From positions 1 to 53,254 of the forward strand of contig SUZO01000015.1 of the NCBI GenBank assembly GCA_015059805.1: 53,254 nucleotides of DNA, read 5' to 3'. The notes under the pieces were generated by a model that did not search any database, was not told the DNA's origin, and saw only the letters and a program-made list of their open reading frames with translations. The position numbers were made by a program, and so were the translations under genes. Origin of the DNA: Rikenellaceae bacterium (lineage in GTDB: Bacteria; Bacteroidota; Bacteroidia; Bacteroidales; Rikenellaceae). This document shows, piece after piece, positions 43,509-51,817 of this stretch; the first letter of the stretch is position 1, and every line of letters begins with the position of its first letter.

Positions 43509-44858
43509 ATGAAGGTACTTAAGTTTTTTATCGTGGCAGCTATGGCTGCAGTGGCAACTTCGGCTGTTGCACAAGATTTTAGTGATCCTAAGTATGCAAA
43601 GTGGGGTAATACTCCAGAGGAGCGTAAGGAGAACATCCTTGCAAGTTCTTATCTTAAGGAGGAGGTTGCAAACCGCCACTTTAACTCAGCAGCTCGCTAT
43701 CTTCAGCAGCTCCTTAAGGCTTGTCCAAATGCATCTGAGAATATCTATGCAAATGGTGTGAAGCTCTATAAGGATAAGGCTAACCGCGCTGAGACTCTGG
43801 CTGAGAAGAAGATGTATGTAGACTCTATTTTGCTCCTTTACGATATTCGTATTGAGAACTTCGGTAACCACCCTAAGCGTGGTCGTGTATACCTGCTTGA
43901 GCGTAAGGCTCGTGAGTATCTCACTTATAAGGCTGATGACCGTGAGGGTGTAGCTGAGGCATTTGAGGCAGCTATCGCAGCTCAGAAGGAGGCTGGCGTA
44001 GTTGATCCAGAGGTTGTAGCTATCTACTTCAAGAACCTTTGCGATGACTATCAGAACGACGTTGTTGATGCAATGACTGTTGTAAATGCTTATGACAACC
44101 ACGCTCAGTACTTTGAGAACCTTGCTCCAGAGCAGCTTCAGTTCAAGGAGCAGTTTGAGCAGTGCTTCGGTATGAGTGGTGCAGCCTCTTGCGAGAACCT
44201 TGAGACTATCTTCTCAAAGAAGATTGCCGAGAACCCTGAGGATGCAAAGATTGTTGAGCAGGCATTCAAGCTTATGGCTCGCGCTAACTGCTCAAGCGAC
44301 TTCTTCTTTACTATTGGTGAGAAGCACTATGCTAATAACAAGACCTCTGAGGTCGCTATGCTTCTTGCACAGGGCTTCCAGGATAAGCAGAACTTTGACA
44401 AGGCAAACCAGTATCTGCGTGAGGCTCTTGCTGCTGAGACTGTAGCTGCAGAGCGTGAGAAGCTCTTTGTACGTATCGGTATCCTTGACATGAGCATGAA
44501 CAACTTTGCATCAGCCGTTGAGGCGTTCCGTGAGGCTCAGGCTATCAACCCAGAGAATCCACACGCTCCATTCTTCCTTGCACAGTGCTATGTAAATGGT
44601 GCGAAGGGTTGCTCAGGTCTTCAGAAGGATGCTGTATATTGGGTAGCATACGACCTTATTCAGAAGGCTCTGCCACTTCTTGAGGCTCAGGATGCAGACC
44701 GTGTAGAGGCTGCTCAGCAGCTTGCAGCGGCATATCGTGGTGCATTCCCTACAAAGGAGGAGTGCTTCTTCAACGAGCTTGCTGATGGCTCTTCTTACAC
44801 AGTAAACTGCGGATTTGCACAGGGTATTTCAACCCGTGTTCGCCCACGTGTACAGTAG
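43509..44858 (+). CDS. Periplasmic TPR-repeat protein
   Basis: 449 residues. Signal peptide MKVLKFFIVAAMAAVATSAVAQ. Then helical repeats throughout; the clearest TPRs are in the last third (FVRIGILDMSMNNFASAVEAFREAQAINPENPHAPFFLAQCY). It ends SSYTVNCGFAQGISTRVRPRVQ. Likely a scaffold in the periplasm. Gaps: 42 nt after the OMP gene, 1 nt before lptC. Confidence 0.88.
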   Translation: MKVLKFFIVAAMAAVATSAVAQDFSDPKYAKWGNTPEERKENILASSYLKEEVANRHFNSAARYLQQLLKACPNASENIYANGVKLYKDKANRAETLAEKKMYVDSILLLYDIRIENFGNHPKRGRVYLLERKAREYLTYKADDREGVAEAFEAAIAAQKEAGVVDPEVVAIYFKNLCDDYQNDVVDAMTVVNAYDNHAQYFENLAPEQLQFKEQFEQCFGMSGAASCENLETIFSKKIAENPEDAKIVEQAFKLMARANCSSDFFFTIGEKHYANNKTSEVAMLLAQGFQDKQNFDKANQYLREALAAETVAAEREKLFVRIGILDMSMNNFASAVEAFREAQAINPENPHAPFFLAQCYVNGAKGCSGLQKDAVYWVAYDLIQKALPLLEAQDADRVEAAQQLAAAYRGAFPTKEECFFNELADGSSYTVNCGFAQGISTRVRPRVQ

Positions 44859-44859
44859 T

Positions 44860-45615
44860 ATGAGAAAATTATTGCACAGATATTCGGCAATAGCACTCCT
44901 TTTATTAGGGAGTGCTTTGCTCTTTTCGTGCAAGGAGGAGAAGAAGGCAGCTGATGAATCTCTTGATGGCATTATGACCGAGAAGAGTAGTAACCTTACT
45001 ATCGTGGTTACAGAGAACGGTCGTAGGTCCTATCGTTTTACTACGCCACTGCTTGAGGGCTATACTCTTGGTCGTGACCCATACAGAGAGTTTCGTAAGG
45101 GAATCAAGATTATAACCTATCAGGATGACTCGCTGACCACTGTCAATGCTACCCTTGAGTCTAACTATGCTATCTATTATGAGAATCGTAAGCTCTGGGA
45201 GGCTAAGGGTAATGTGCGCATTGTAAAGCATGATGGCACAAAGGTCTATACGCAGCAGCTCTTCTGGAACTCCACTACAAAGCGTATATACTCAAACGTA
45301 GATACCAAAATTGTCACTGCGGATGATACCCATCTTACCGAGGGCTTTGATTCTGATGAGGATCTGGTAGAGCTTAACTTCCGCCATTGGAAGGGTAAGG
45401 TGATGATGAAGGAGAGCATGATGCCTCAGGGTGATGACTCTACAGCGGTAGAGCAGACCCCGCCGCCAGTCAGCACTCCTCAAAGTAAGCCAGCACCAGC
45501 ATTGACAACCAAAAAAGATACCAAACGCCCCAATTCGCCATTTAAGCGCCCGCAACAAAAGAGCCCAGAGCCTATTGCACGCAATCAGCAGGGTGATAAT
45601 ATACGAATTGAGTAA
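44860..45615 (+). CDS. lptC: LptC-like LPS transport lipoprotein
   Basis: 251 residues from the ATG at 44860, 1 nt after the TPR gene. Lipobox LLFSC (Cys24). Beta-jellyroll core of the LptC/LptA/OstA type: EFRKGIKIITYQDDSLTTVNATLESNYAIYYENRKLWEAKGNVRIVKHDGTKVYTQQLFWN. The last 60 residues are Pro/Lys/Gln-rich and disordered. E. coli LptC is anchored by a helix; here a lipid anchor is predicted instead. It passes LPS from the inner-membrane ABC complex to the periplasmic bridge. Confidence 0.9.
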   Translation: MRKLLHRYSAIALLLLGSALLFSCKEEKKAADESLDGIMTEKSSNLTIVVTENGRRSYRFTTPLLEGYTLGRDPYREFRKGIKIITYQDDSLTTVNATLESNYAIYYENRKLWEAKGNVRIVKHDGTKVYTQQLFWNSTTKRIYSNVDTKIVTADDTHLTEGFDSDEDLVELNFRHWKGKVMMKESMMPQGDDSTAVEQTPPPVSTPQSKPAPALTTKKDTKRPNSPFKRPQQKSPEPIARNQQGDNIRIE

Positions 45616-45659
45616 GTCGGGATGTTTTATGGGGATAATACTATAATATAATTAGGTAA

Positions 45660-46928
45660 ATGACCACAACAATAGTAATCATACTGCTGATGTTGCTTCT
45701 GTCAGCATTCTTCTCAGGTATGGAGCTTGCGTTTCTGAATAAGAACCGCCTCAAGCACGAGATAGACCGCAAGCAGAGCCGCGTTTTTGACTATATTGCC
45801 GACCTCTTCTCGCGCAATCAGGGACAGTATATCACAACTATCCTTGTGGGAAACAATATCACGCTGGTTGTCTACTCAATGTGTATGTCACAACTTATTC
45901 GCGCCATTGCCTACATGCTGGGGTGGCAGGAGATATACAGCCAGGGCTCGTTTATCCTTGAGACAATAATTCCTACAATCATCGTAATCTTTGTTGCCGA
46001 GTATATTCCTAAGTCGGTTATTAGAACAAATCCTAACTTTTACTACCGTCTTTTTGCTCCGGTGATATTCCTCTTCTATATCATTCTTTACCCCGTAGCA
46101 CGCTTTACAACGCTACTCTCTTATGGTCTGCTGCGACTCTTTGGTCGTACACCTGCGCAGGCAGTGCGCCATACAGAGTTTGACCGTAGCGACCTTGAGA
46201 GCCTACTTGACTCAAATAATGCCGAGGTACAGAATGACACTGAGGCAGAGATTAAGATGTTCCAAAATGCTCTTGACTTTGCCGATTTGCGCGTGCGTGA
46301 CTGTATGGTGTCGCGCGTAGATATGGAGGCTGTAGATATTGACGAGACAACTATTGAGAGCCTTACTGAGCGTTTTGTAGAGAGCAAGTACTCTCGAATA
46401 TTCGTCTGGAAAAATAGCGTAGATAATATTATCGGCTATGTAAACTCTAAGAGCCTCTTCACCTCTCCTAAGGGCATTGAAGATCTACTTATTGATGTAG
46501 ATTTTGTCGCCGAGACTATGCCTCTGCAGGATATGCTTACGCAGTTTATCAAGCAAAAGAGTAATATCGCTGTTGTTATTGATGAGTTTGGTGGCACGGC
46601 GGGTATAATCTCGCTTGAGGATGTGCTTGAGCAGATATTTGGCGAGATTGAGGATGAGCATGATGTTGAGGATATGGTCGAAAAGCAACTTTCCGATACG
46701 GAGTATGTCCTCTCTTGTCGCCTTGAGGTCGAGTATCTTAACGAGAAGTATGGACTTAATATCGCTGAGAGTGATGAGTATGATACTCTGGCTGGATATA
46801 TCATCTACCGCTATAAGGAGCTGCCGACAGCTGGTACACAGATGGAGTTTGATGGGCTTAAAATCAAGATTTTGCGCACTACACGCTCCAGAATAGAACT
46901 TGCAAAGGTTGAATGTGTGAAAAAATAA
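45660..46928 (+). CDS. CNNM/CorC-type transmembrane protein (GldE-like)
   Basis: 422 residues. DUF21 membrane domain with about four helices (1-165; SAFFSGMELAFLNKNR, YITTILVGNNITLVVYS, FVAEYIPKSV), then two CBS domains (about 200-325: RDCMVSRVDMEAV, NIAVVIDEFGGTAGIISLEDVLEQIFGEIEDEHD) and a C-terminal CorC/HlyC domain. Family members are implicated in Mg2+ efflux; the Bacteroidetes branch includes GldE. Forty-four nt after lptC. Confidence 0.93.
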   Translation: MTTTIVIILLMLLLSAFFSGMELAFLNKNRLKHEIDRKQSRVFDYIADLFSRNQGQYITTILVGNNITLVVYSMCMSQLIRAIAYMLGWQEIYSQGSFILETIIPTIIVIFVAEYIPKSVIRTNPNFYYRLFAPVIFLFYIILYPVARFTTLLSYGLLRLFGRTPAQAVRHTEFDRSDLESLLDSNNAEVQNDTEAEIKMFQNALDFADLRVRDCMVSRVDMEAVDIDETTIESLTERFVESKYSRIFVWKNSVDNIIGYVNSKSLFTSPKGIEDLLIDVDFVAETMPLQDMLTQFIKQKSNIAVVIDEFGGTAGIISLEDVLEQIFGEIEDEHDVEDMVEKQLSDTEYVLSCRLEVEYLNEKYGLNIAESDEYDTLAGYIIYRYKELPTAGTQMEFDGLKIKILRTTRSRIELAKVECVKK

Positions 46929-47028
46929 CAAAAAAAGGTAGATATTTGGAATAAAATTACTATATTCGCGGGTTGTTTGGCGCAACATAATAAACTGTTT
47001 AGAATTTATTACAAAAAAATATTTTGAT

Positions 47029-49050
47029 ATGGTAAGTTTGAATACTTTGAGAACCAAATTCGGCGTACTGCTCTCAATCATTATTGCAGGCGCACTTTTG
47101 GCATTTATCTTCTCTCTTAAGACAGAGATGGGATTTTCAGGTAACGACCCAGAGGTCGGTTCTATCAACGGTGAGGATATTCACTACAGTGAGTTCCTTG
47201 CAGCTTATGACGATGTTAAGTCTCAGATGGGTGAGCTTAATACAGACCAGGCAGCTCAGCAGGCACTGTCAAACACTTGGCAGATTCTGCTCTCTGACCA
47301 CGTCTTTGCTCCAAGTTTTGAGGAGCTCGGTCTTGCTGTAGGCGCAGCAGAGCACAAGGCAATGGTTCGCGGCGAGCGTGCAAGCAATGTCTTTGGTAGC
47401 GTATTTGGCAACCCTCAGACTGGTGAGTATAGCCTTGAGGCTGTAACCTCATTCCTTGAGCAGGTTGAGAGCAATCCACAGGCTCAGCAGATGTGGGCAT
47501 TCCTTAGCAAGCAGGCTGATGTTGATCGCGCAATGATGAAGTTCCAGGAGCTTGTAAAGAAGGGTGCATACGCTACAGCTCTTGAGGTTGAGCGCGGCGT
47601 TAAGGCTGCTAATAATAGCTACAATGGTCGTTATGTTGTTAGCCGTTACAACACTGTGGCAGATTCACTTGTTACCGTTTCTGATAGCGAGATTAAGGCT
47701 TACTATAATGCAAACAAGAACCAGTACAAGCAGACCCCATATCGTACAATCTCTTATGTAGAGTTTGAGGTTGTTGCTACTGATGCTGATAAGGCTGCTG
47801 TTGAGGCAGAGGCTAAGGCTGCTGCAGAGCTCTTCGCTGCAGCTGCAGACCTTAAGGCTTTCTCTCGTGAGAATCGTCACGCTTCTGTTGCTCAGACCTA
47901 TATCACAGCATCTCAGATGACCTCAGAGGAGAGCGCGGCAATCACTAAGGGTAAGATGTATGGTCCTGCTCTTGTTGCTGACCAGTGGCGTGCTGCTCGC
48001 GTAGTTGAGGTGCGCAATGTCCCTGAGAAGTATACACTCAGCCACATCGTTCTTAACTATACAGATGACAAGCTCGCTGATAGCCTTGTTACTGTTGCTA
48101 AGAAGGGCGACTTTGCTGCATTAGCTTCACAGTACTCTATCGCAGAGACTGCTGCTGAGGGTGGTAAGATTGGTGAGGTTGCATACTCTACACTTGCTCC
48201 AGAGTTTGCAGATGCACTTGTTGGTAAGAAGAAGGGTGATGTAGTAAAGGTTACTATGGGTAATGTTATCCAGGTACTCAAGATTGAGGGCGTGGATGCT
48301 ATCCAGAAGCACTACAAGCTCGCAACACTTGAGTATCCACTCGTAGCTTCACAGGATACTCAGCGCCATGTTCACAACGCAGCAAGCCTCTTCGCTGTTG
48401 AGGCGGCTAAGAATGGCTTTGATGCTACTGTGACTGCTCAGGCTCAGTCATCACGCTCTGCAAATATTGAGCATGCATCTCGTGCCGTACGCGGTATTGA
48501 CGGTCACTCTTTAGAGGTTGTATTCTGGGCTAATAAGGCTAAGATGGGCGATGTTTCTGAGCTTATCAAGCTTGACAACAACCACTATGTTGTTGCAACT
48601 CTTACTGGCATTAACGACAATGAGTATCGCACTGTTAGCGAGGTGGCTAACCAGATTAAGTCTACTCTTCTGCGCGATAAGAAGTTTGAGCAGATTGCCG
48701 CTAAGATGGCAGGTGCTACTATTGAGGAGGTCGCTACAGCCGCTGAGGGTGAGGTTAAGACCTTTGAGAATGTTAAGTACGACGCATACTACGTTCCAGG
48801 TATCGGCGTTGAGCCACGTGTACTTGGTACAATCACAAGCCTTGAGGCTGGTAAGCTCTCTGCTCCAATCAAGGGTGCAAGCGGCGTATATGTTCTTGTT
48901 ACCGACACTGTAACCCCTGCAGCTGAGGCTCAGACCGTTGAGGCTGAGAAGGTTAAGCAGCAGGCAGCAGCCGAGCAGAACGCAATGCGTGCATTCTATG
49001 CAGTGCAGGAGTTGGCGGAGGTTGAGGATAATACCGTCGGCTACTTCTAG
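47029..49050 (+). CDS. ppiD: PpiD/SurA-type periplasmic peptidylprolyl isomerase
   Basis: 673 residues. N-terminal anchor helix (about 12-28), SurA-like chaperone segment (SINGEDIHYSEFLAAYDDVK), and a parvulin domain at about 325-425 (YTLSHIVLNYTDDKLADSL, LASQYSIAETAAEGGKIGEV, LVGKKKGDVVKVTMG). A second, degenerate parvulin-like segment follows (about 470-640). Folding helper for outer membrane proteins exported past the inner membrane, in line with the OMP and LptC genes upstream. A TATATTCG box before it (46962-46969) may be an internal promoter. Confidence 0.93.
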   Translation: MVSLNTLRTKFGVLLSIIIAGALLAFIFSLKTEMGFSGNDPEVGSINGEDIHYSEFLAAYDDVKSQMGELNTDQAAQQALSNTWQILLSDHVFAPSFEELGLAVGAAEHKAMVRGERASNVFGSVFGNPQTGEYSLEAVTSFLEQVESNPQAQQMWAFLSKQADVDRAMMKFQELVKKGAYATALEVERGVKAANNSYNGRYVVSRYNTVADSLVTVSDSEIKAYYNANKNQYKQTPYRTISYVEFEVVATDADKAAVEAEAKAAAELFAAAADLKAFSRENRHASVAQTYITASQMTSEESAAITKGKMYGPALVADQWRAARVVEVRNVPEKYTLSHIVLNYTDDKLADSLVTVAKKGDFAALASQYSIAETAAEGGKIGEVAYSTLAPEFADALVGKKKGDVVKVTMGNVIQVLKIEGVDAIQKHYKLATLEYPLVASQDTQRHVHNAASLFAVEAAKNGFDATVTAQAQSSRSANIEHASRAVRGIDGHSLEVVFWANKAKMGDVSELIKLDNNHYVVATLTGINDNEYRTVSEVANQIKSTLLRDKKFEQIAAKMAGATIEEVATAAEGEVKTFENVKYDAYYVPGIGVEPRVLGTITSLEAGKLSAPIKGASGVYVLVTDTVTPAAEAQTVEAEKVKQQAAAEQNAMRAFYAVQELAEVEDNTVGYF

Positions 49051-49053
49051 TTT

Positions 49054-49173
49054 TGAAGTTATAGTGTGCCACCTACGGCACATCCCTTAAATATCACCAG
49101 CGGATGTACGCTTTAGTACTATCCGCTGGTGCTCTTTTTTACGATGCGCCGTATCTGACACACTCTAACCTCA
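49054..49173 (+). terminator. ppiD terminator set in nested palindrome N5
   Basis: Outer arms 49054-49068 (TGAAGTTATAGTGTG) and 49159-49173 (CACACTCTAACCTCA) pair at 13 of 15 positions. Inside: side hairpin TGTGCC/GGCACA (49065-49082), central stem CACCAGCGGA (49095-49104) with TCCGCTGGTG (49122-49131), then six T at 49135-49140, and a weak hairpin at 49143-49155. The central hairpin with its T-run is a standard terminator; the enclosing arms give the cloverleaf layout. Confidence 0.75.
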
Positions 49174-49323
49174 AAACGACGGTGCGAGTACTGTCCACTG
49201 CTAATTTTTGCCGAGGCGGAGCAGGGTCGTGTTGCTGAAGACAAGCTAATAGCCAATGGCTAATGGCTAACAGCTAAAAAATTGGTAATTATGCATTTAT
49301 TTATAAAAGTTTTATTAACTTTG
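49174..49323 (+). promoter_or_regulatory. Spacer with short repeats and promoter of the TerB-like pair
   Basis: Contains GCTAATAGCCAATGGCTAA-type short repeats (49247-49276) and the -7 box TAACTTTG (49316-49323). No clear -33 element. Leader of about 28 nt. Confidence 0.5.
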
Positions 49324-49356
49324 TGAATATATGTCTTACCTTAAAACTTTACGGTT

Positions 49357-50145
49357 ATGAAAGTTAATATTGAGATGCTGGCGGCGATATACAAGTTAGG
49401 CACTGCTGTGGTATGTGCAGACGAAAATATTGACCCTGTGTGTGCTAAGCCTTTGACCGCTTTCTTCTATTCAATCAATGGCTTTAACGATGAGGCGATG
49501 CAGCGTGTGGCTGACTATGCCAATAAGAATGAGTCAATGACAGTGCAGAGGGTTGTTGAGCTGGTTTCCAACTTTGATGTTGATGCCAAGAAGAAGATTG
49601 TCAATCTCTTGGCAGATATTGTTCGCGCTGAGCAGACTATGTCAGAGAACAAGCTCAAGTTGTTTAATGGCCTCAGAAGTCTCTGTGGTCTTCCAGAGCC
49701 TGATGTGCCGTTGGCAGATAATTCGGAGGATGTTATCGCGCCGACATTCCTCGCAGCAAAGACAAATGGTCTTGCCTATCCGTTCCAGAGTGAGGCTCAA
49801 GACTGGCGAGGGCTGGATGCTGATATAGCAGAGCATATCGGTGCGGAGCGTACTGAGGTTGTACGCTTTACAGCACCTCTAAATGCGCTGTCAAAGCGTC
49901 TGGGACTTGTAGACTGCCACCTTGTCTTCCTCGTTGACCGCAATGGCTATCAGAAGGATGGAATAGGCGATAATATGACTGGAACAATTCTCTATGGCTC
50001 TGGCCACGAGATTTTAGGAAATATCGTCTTTGCCCTTGAGACCGATAAGGGATATGAGATTAAGGGATTTACCTCTGCGCGACTTATTGAGGATGCCTAT
50101 ATCGCGATAAATGAGGCAGTAGGAGAACTTTTAAGACTTGAGTAG
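49357..50145 (+). CDS. TerB-like domain protein
   Basis: 262 residues, no signal peptide. The N-terminal 115 residues are helical with the TerB-type pattern (IYKLGTAVVCADENIDPVCAKPLTAFF, VNLLADIVRAEQTMSENKLKLFNGL), acidic residues at the helix starts. The C-terminal half is alpha/beta (RLGLVDCHLVFLVDRNGY, GTILYGSGHEILGNIVFAL) and unrecognised. The next gene follows after 1 nt and has the same fold pattern, so the two are probably partners. Function unknown. Confidence 0.7.
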   Translation: MKVNIEMLAAIYKLGTAVVCADENIDPVCAKPLTAFFYSINGFNDEAMQRVADYANKNESMTVQRVVELVSNFDVDAKKKIVNLLADIVRAEQTMSENKLKLFNGLRSLCGLPEPDVPLADNSEDVIAPTFLAAKTNGLAYPFQSEAQDWRGLDADIAEHIGAERTEVVRFTAPLNALSKRLGLVDCHLVFLVDRNGYQKDGIGDNMTGTILYGSGHEILGNIVFALETDKGYEIKGFTSARLIEDAYIAINEAVGELLRLE

Positions 50146-50146
50146 T

Positions 50147-50479
50147 ATGAGATTTATGAGACGCGACTTCTGGGCTATTATGCGCTTGGGTCAACTATTT
50201 ATCAGTAAGAGTGATAACTCTCAAAATGAGGCGGCAGCTAAGAAGCTTGTTTATGGACTTGCTGATTTCCTCTCGCCAGAGGATATGGAGAATACGGTGC
50301 GTATGGCAGGTATGCTGGACTTTGAATCTTCGGTAGCGACACTCTCTATCCTTGGCAGCGAGGAGCAACAGTGGGCAAAGGAACTTATCTATAGCATCGC
50401 TACTATTGACGGCGCGATGAACGCCGAGCAGGCAAGGATGTGGGAGTATATAGAGAATAACACAGGGTTTAATCTCTAA
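50147..50479 (+). CDS. Small TerB-like protein
   Basis: 110 residues from the ATG at 50147; a TTG 9 nt upstream overlaps the preceding stop. All-helical: AAAKKLVYGLADFLSPEDMENTVRMAGM, then AKELIYSIATIDGAMNAEQARMWEYIENN, the latter resembling the TerB acidic helix-loop. Probably a partner or paralogue fragment of the gene before it. Confidence 0.65.
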   Translation: MRFMRRDFWAIMRLGQLFISKSDNSQNEAAAKKLVYGLADFLSPEDMENTVRMAGMLDFESSVATLSILGSEEQQWAKELIYSIATIDGAMNAEQARMWEYIENNTGFNL

Positions 50480-50484
50480 AAAAG

Positions 50485-50602
50485 CCGTCTAACAAGGCTA
50501 CTTTGTCGTTTGCTCGCCCTCGAAATCCTCACATACGCTTTAGTATGCTGCGGTTTCTCGTGCTTCGCATGCCTAAAATTAGCACTTGTTATACAACTTC
50601 TT
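50485..50602 (+). repeat. Dispersed hairpin repeat D2
   Basis: Second copy of the repeat at 24227-24344, also directly behind a plus-strand gene. Core CCTCACATACGCT...AGTATGCTGCGGTTT is conserved. The arm inside the shared TAACAAG/CTTGTTA reads GCTA with TAGC instead of the GATTTC/GAAATC pair of D1. Confidence 0.8.
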
Positions 50603-50607
50603 GTCAA

Positions 50608-50638
50608 AAGAGCGTGCCAAAATACTAGGCGCGCTCTT
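50608..50638. terminator. Terminator-like hairpin
   Basis: AAGAGCGTGCC (50608-50618) with GGCGCGCTCTT (50628-50638), one T-G pair, then TGTATTTAATTT. Between convergent genes. Confidence 0.6.
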
Positions 50639-50673
50639 GTATTTAATTTGTTAACGTAATAATAGTTACGATA

Positions 50674-51507
50674 TTAAAATTCACATATTGCGATGTATCT
50701 GCGTGAGTTATTTCGTGAACATTTCTGCCATTCAAAGTCTTTGCCTCCCCAATAATACAAAACTTTGGCAAATTGTATATTCAGCGGAGTTGCTACCCAA
50801 TATTCAGTGCTTTTAATGCGGCTATTTGTAAGATTTTGGGAGATTGCGTTATTAATTGTGTCAATGTTTTTGATTACATTCTCCATCTCTGATTCAGTTA
50901 TTAATCTCCAATTATCTCCGAGTTTTTTACAGTTTTGATAGGCATTATCCCAACTGTCGTAGAACTTTTTATCTGTATATATCGCCTTACCGTGTTTGCC
51001 ATCCTCTGAAACTTCTGATACGATGCAATCGTAGCCATGAAGATTGTAAACATCGCCTATTTTATAAGTTTTATTTTGTTGTGTGGTCGCAACTTTTGCC
51101 TCTTGCTTTGGTGGTGTGTTGGGTGCGGTGTCCATATTTTTTTGAGGTTGAACAGCGCCTGAATTAGTTGAGTTGTCATTTAGCAAGACAAATGGGCCTT
51201 CAACATTCTGCTGATACTCTTTTTTCATAATTAGATGTAACTTGTGACGAGTAGCAGGAAAACTGCCAAATGGATGTCTTGGTATTACGATATTTTGATC
51301 AAGAACCCAGCCGTTGCGAGCAAGTTTGTTAAGTACAAATGCAAGATTAGCACGCCCTAAATATTGTGTGTTATTATCGTACATAATCGTAATACGCAAA
51401 TTTTGTCCGCCGCCTCTGGCGTAAACATCGCAATAAACGGTCTGTTTCTGTGCAACCACAACGAAAGATAGTAAACTAAAAAGAGTTGCAAAAAGTAATT
51501 TTCTCAT
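50674..51507 (-). CDS. Secreted protein with C-terminal DUF1566/FISUMP-like domain
   Basis: 277 residues. Signal peptide MRKLLFATLFSLLSFVVVAQ. N-terminal domain (about 21-105) with VYCDVYARGGGQNLRITIMYD and a low-complexity linker (TNSGAVQPQKNMDTAPNTPP). From about 148 on, YKIGDVYNLHGYDCIVSEVSEDGKHGKAIYT ... CKKLGDNWRLITESEM matches the repeat domain of the 31877-34225 protein. Transcribed through a 270-nt leader from a promoter that is duplicated in front of the next gene. Function unknown. Confidence 0.75.
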   Translation of the reverse strand: MRKLLFATLFSLLSFVVVAQKQTVYCDVYARGGGQNLRITIMYDNNTQYLGRANLAFVLNKLARNGWVLDQNIVIPRHPFGSFPATRHKLHLIMKKEYQQNVEGPFVLLNDNSTNSGAVQPQKNMDTAPNTPPKQEAKVATTQQNKTYKIGDVYNLHGYDCIVSEVSEDGKHGKAIYTDKKFYDSWDNAYQNCKKLGDNWRLITESEMENVIKNIDTINNAISQNLTNSRIKSTEYWVATPLNIQFAKVLYYWGGKDFEWQKCSRNNSRRYIAICEF

Positions 51508-51780
51508 AATGCTATTAAATTAATTGTTGCCCACTTGCCTCTGTGAGTGGTTAGTATATAAAGAAAGTGTGAGGCAACTCGTTTATCTCACAGCAGGCAT
51601 TTGGCGTAGCCCAAGCACAAATAAACAATACCTCACACCGAATGGTATATGTAGAAAATGATATACCAAATGCGGTGTAGAGTGTTGTTGCTTATCCTAA
51701 TGCTTATAAAATCGCCAAATTTTGCTGCGAAGGATTAGCGAAACACTTTCACTAATATTATGTCAGCAGTCCTCAGACTA
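51508..51780 (-). other. Long structured 5' leader of the secreted-protein gene
   Basis: No gene seen. It includes ACACCG/CGGTGT (51635-51640, 51673-51678) stacked on GGTATAT/ATATACC (51644-51650, 51661-51667), a strong imperfect hairpin, and a GTGAG/CTCAC hairpin nearer the gene. Confidence 0.55.
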
Positions 51781-51817
51781 CACTACAAAGTTAGAAAATA
51801 ATTTTTGAACGAACAAG
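51767..51817 (-). promoter_or_regulatory. Promoter block P, copy 1
   Basis: Minus strand CTTG (51817-51814), 20 nt, TAACTTTG (51793-51786). Nearly identical to the block at 52900-52952. Confidence 0.65.
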
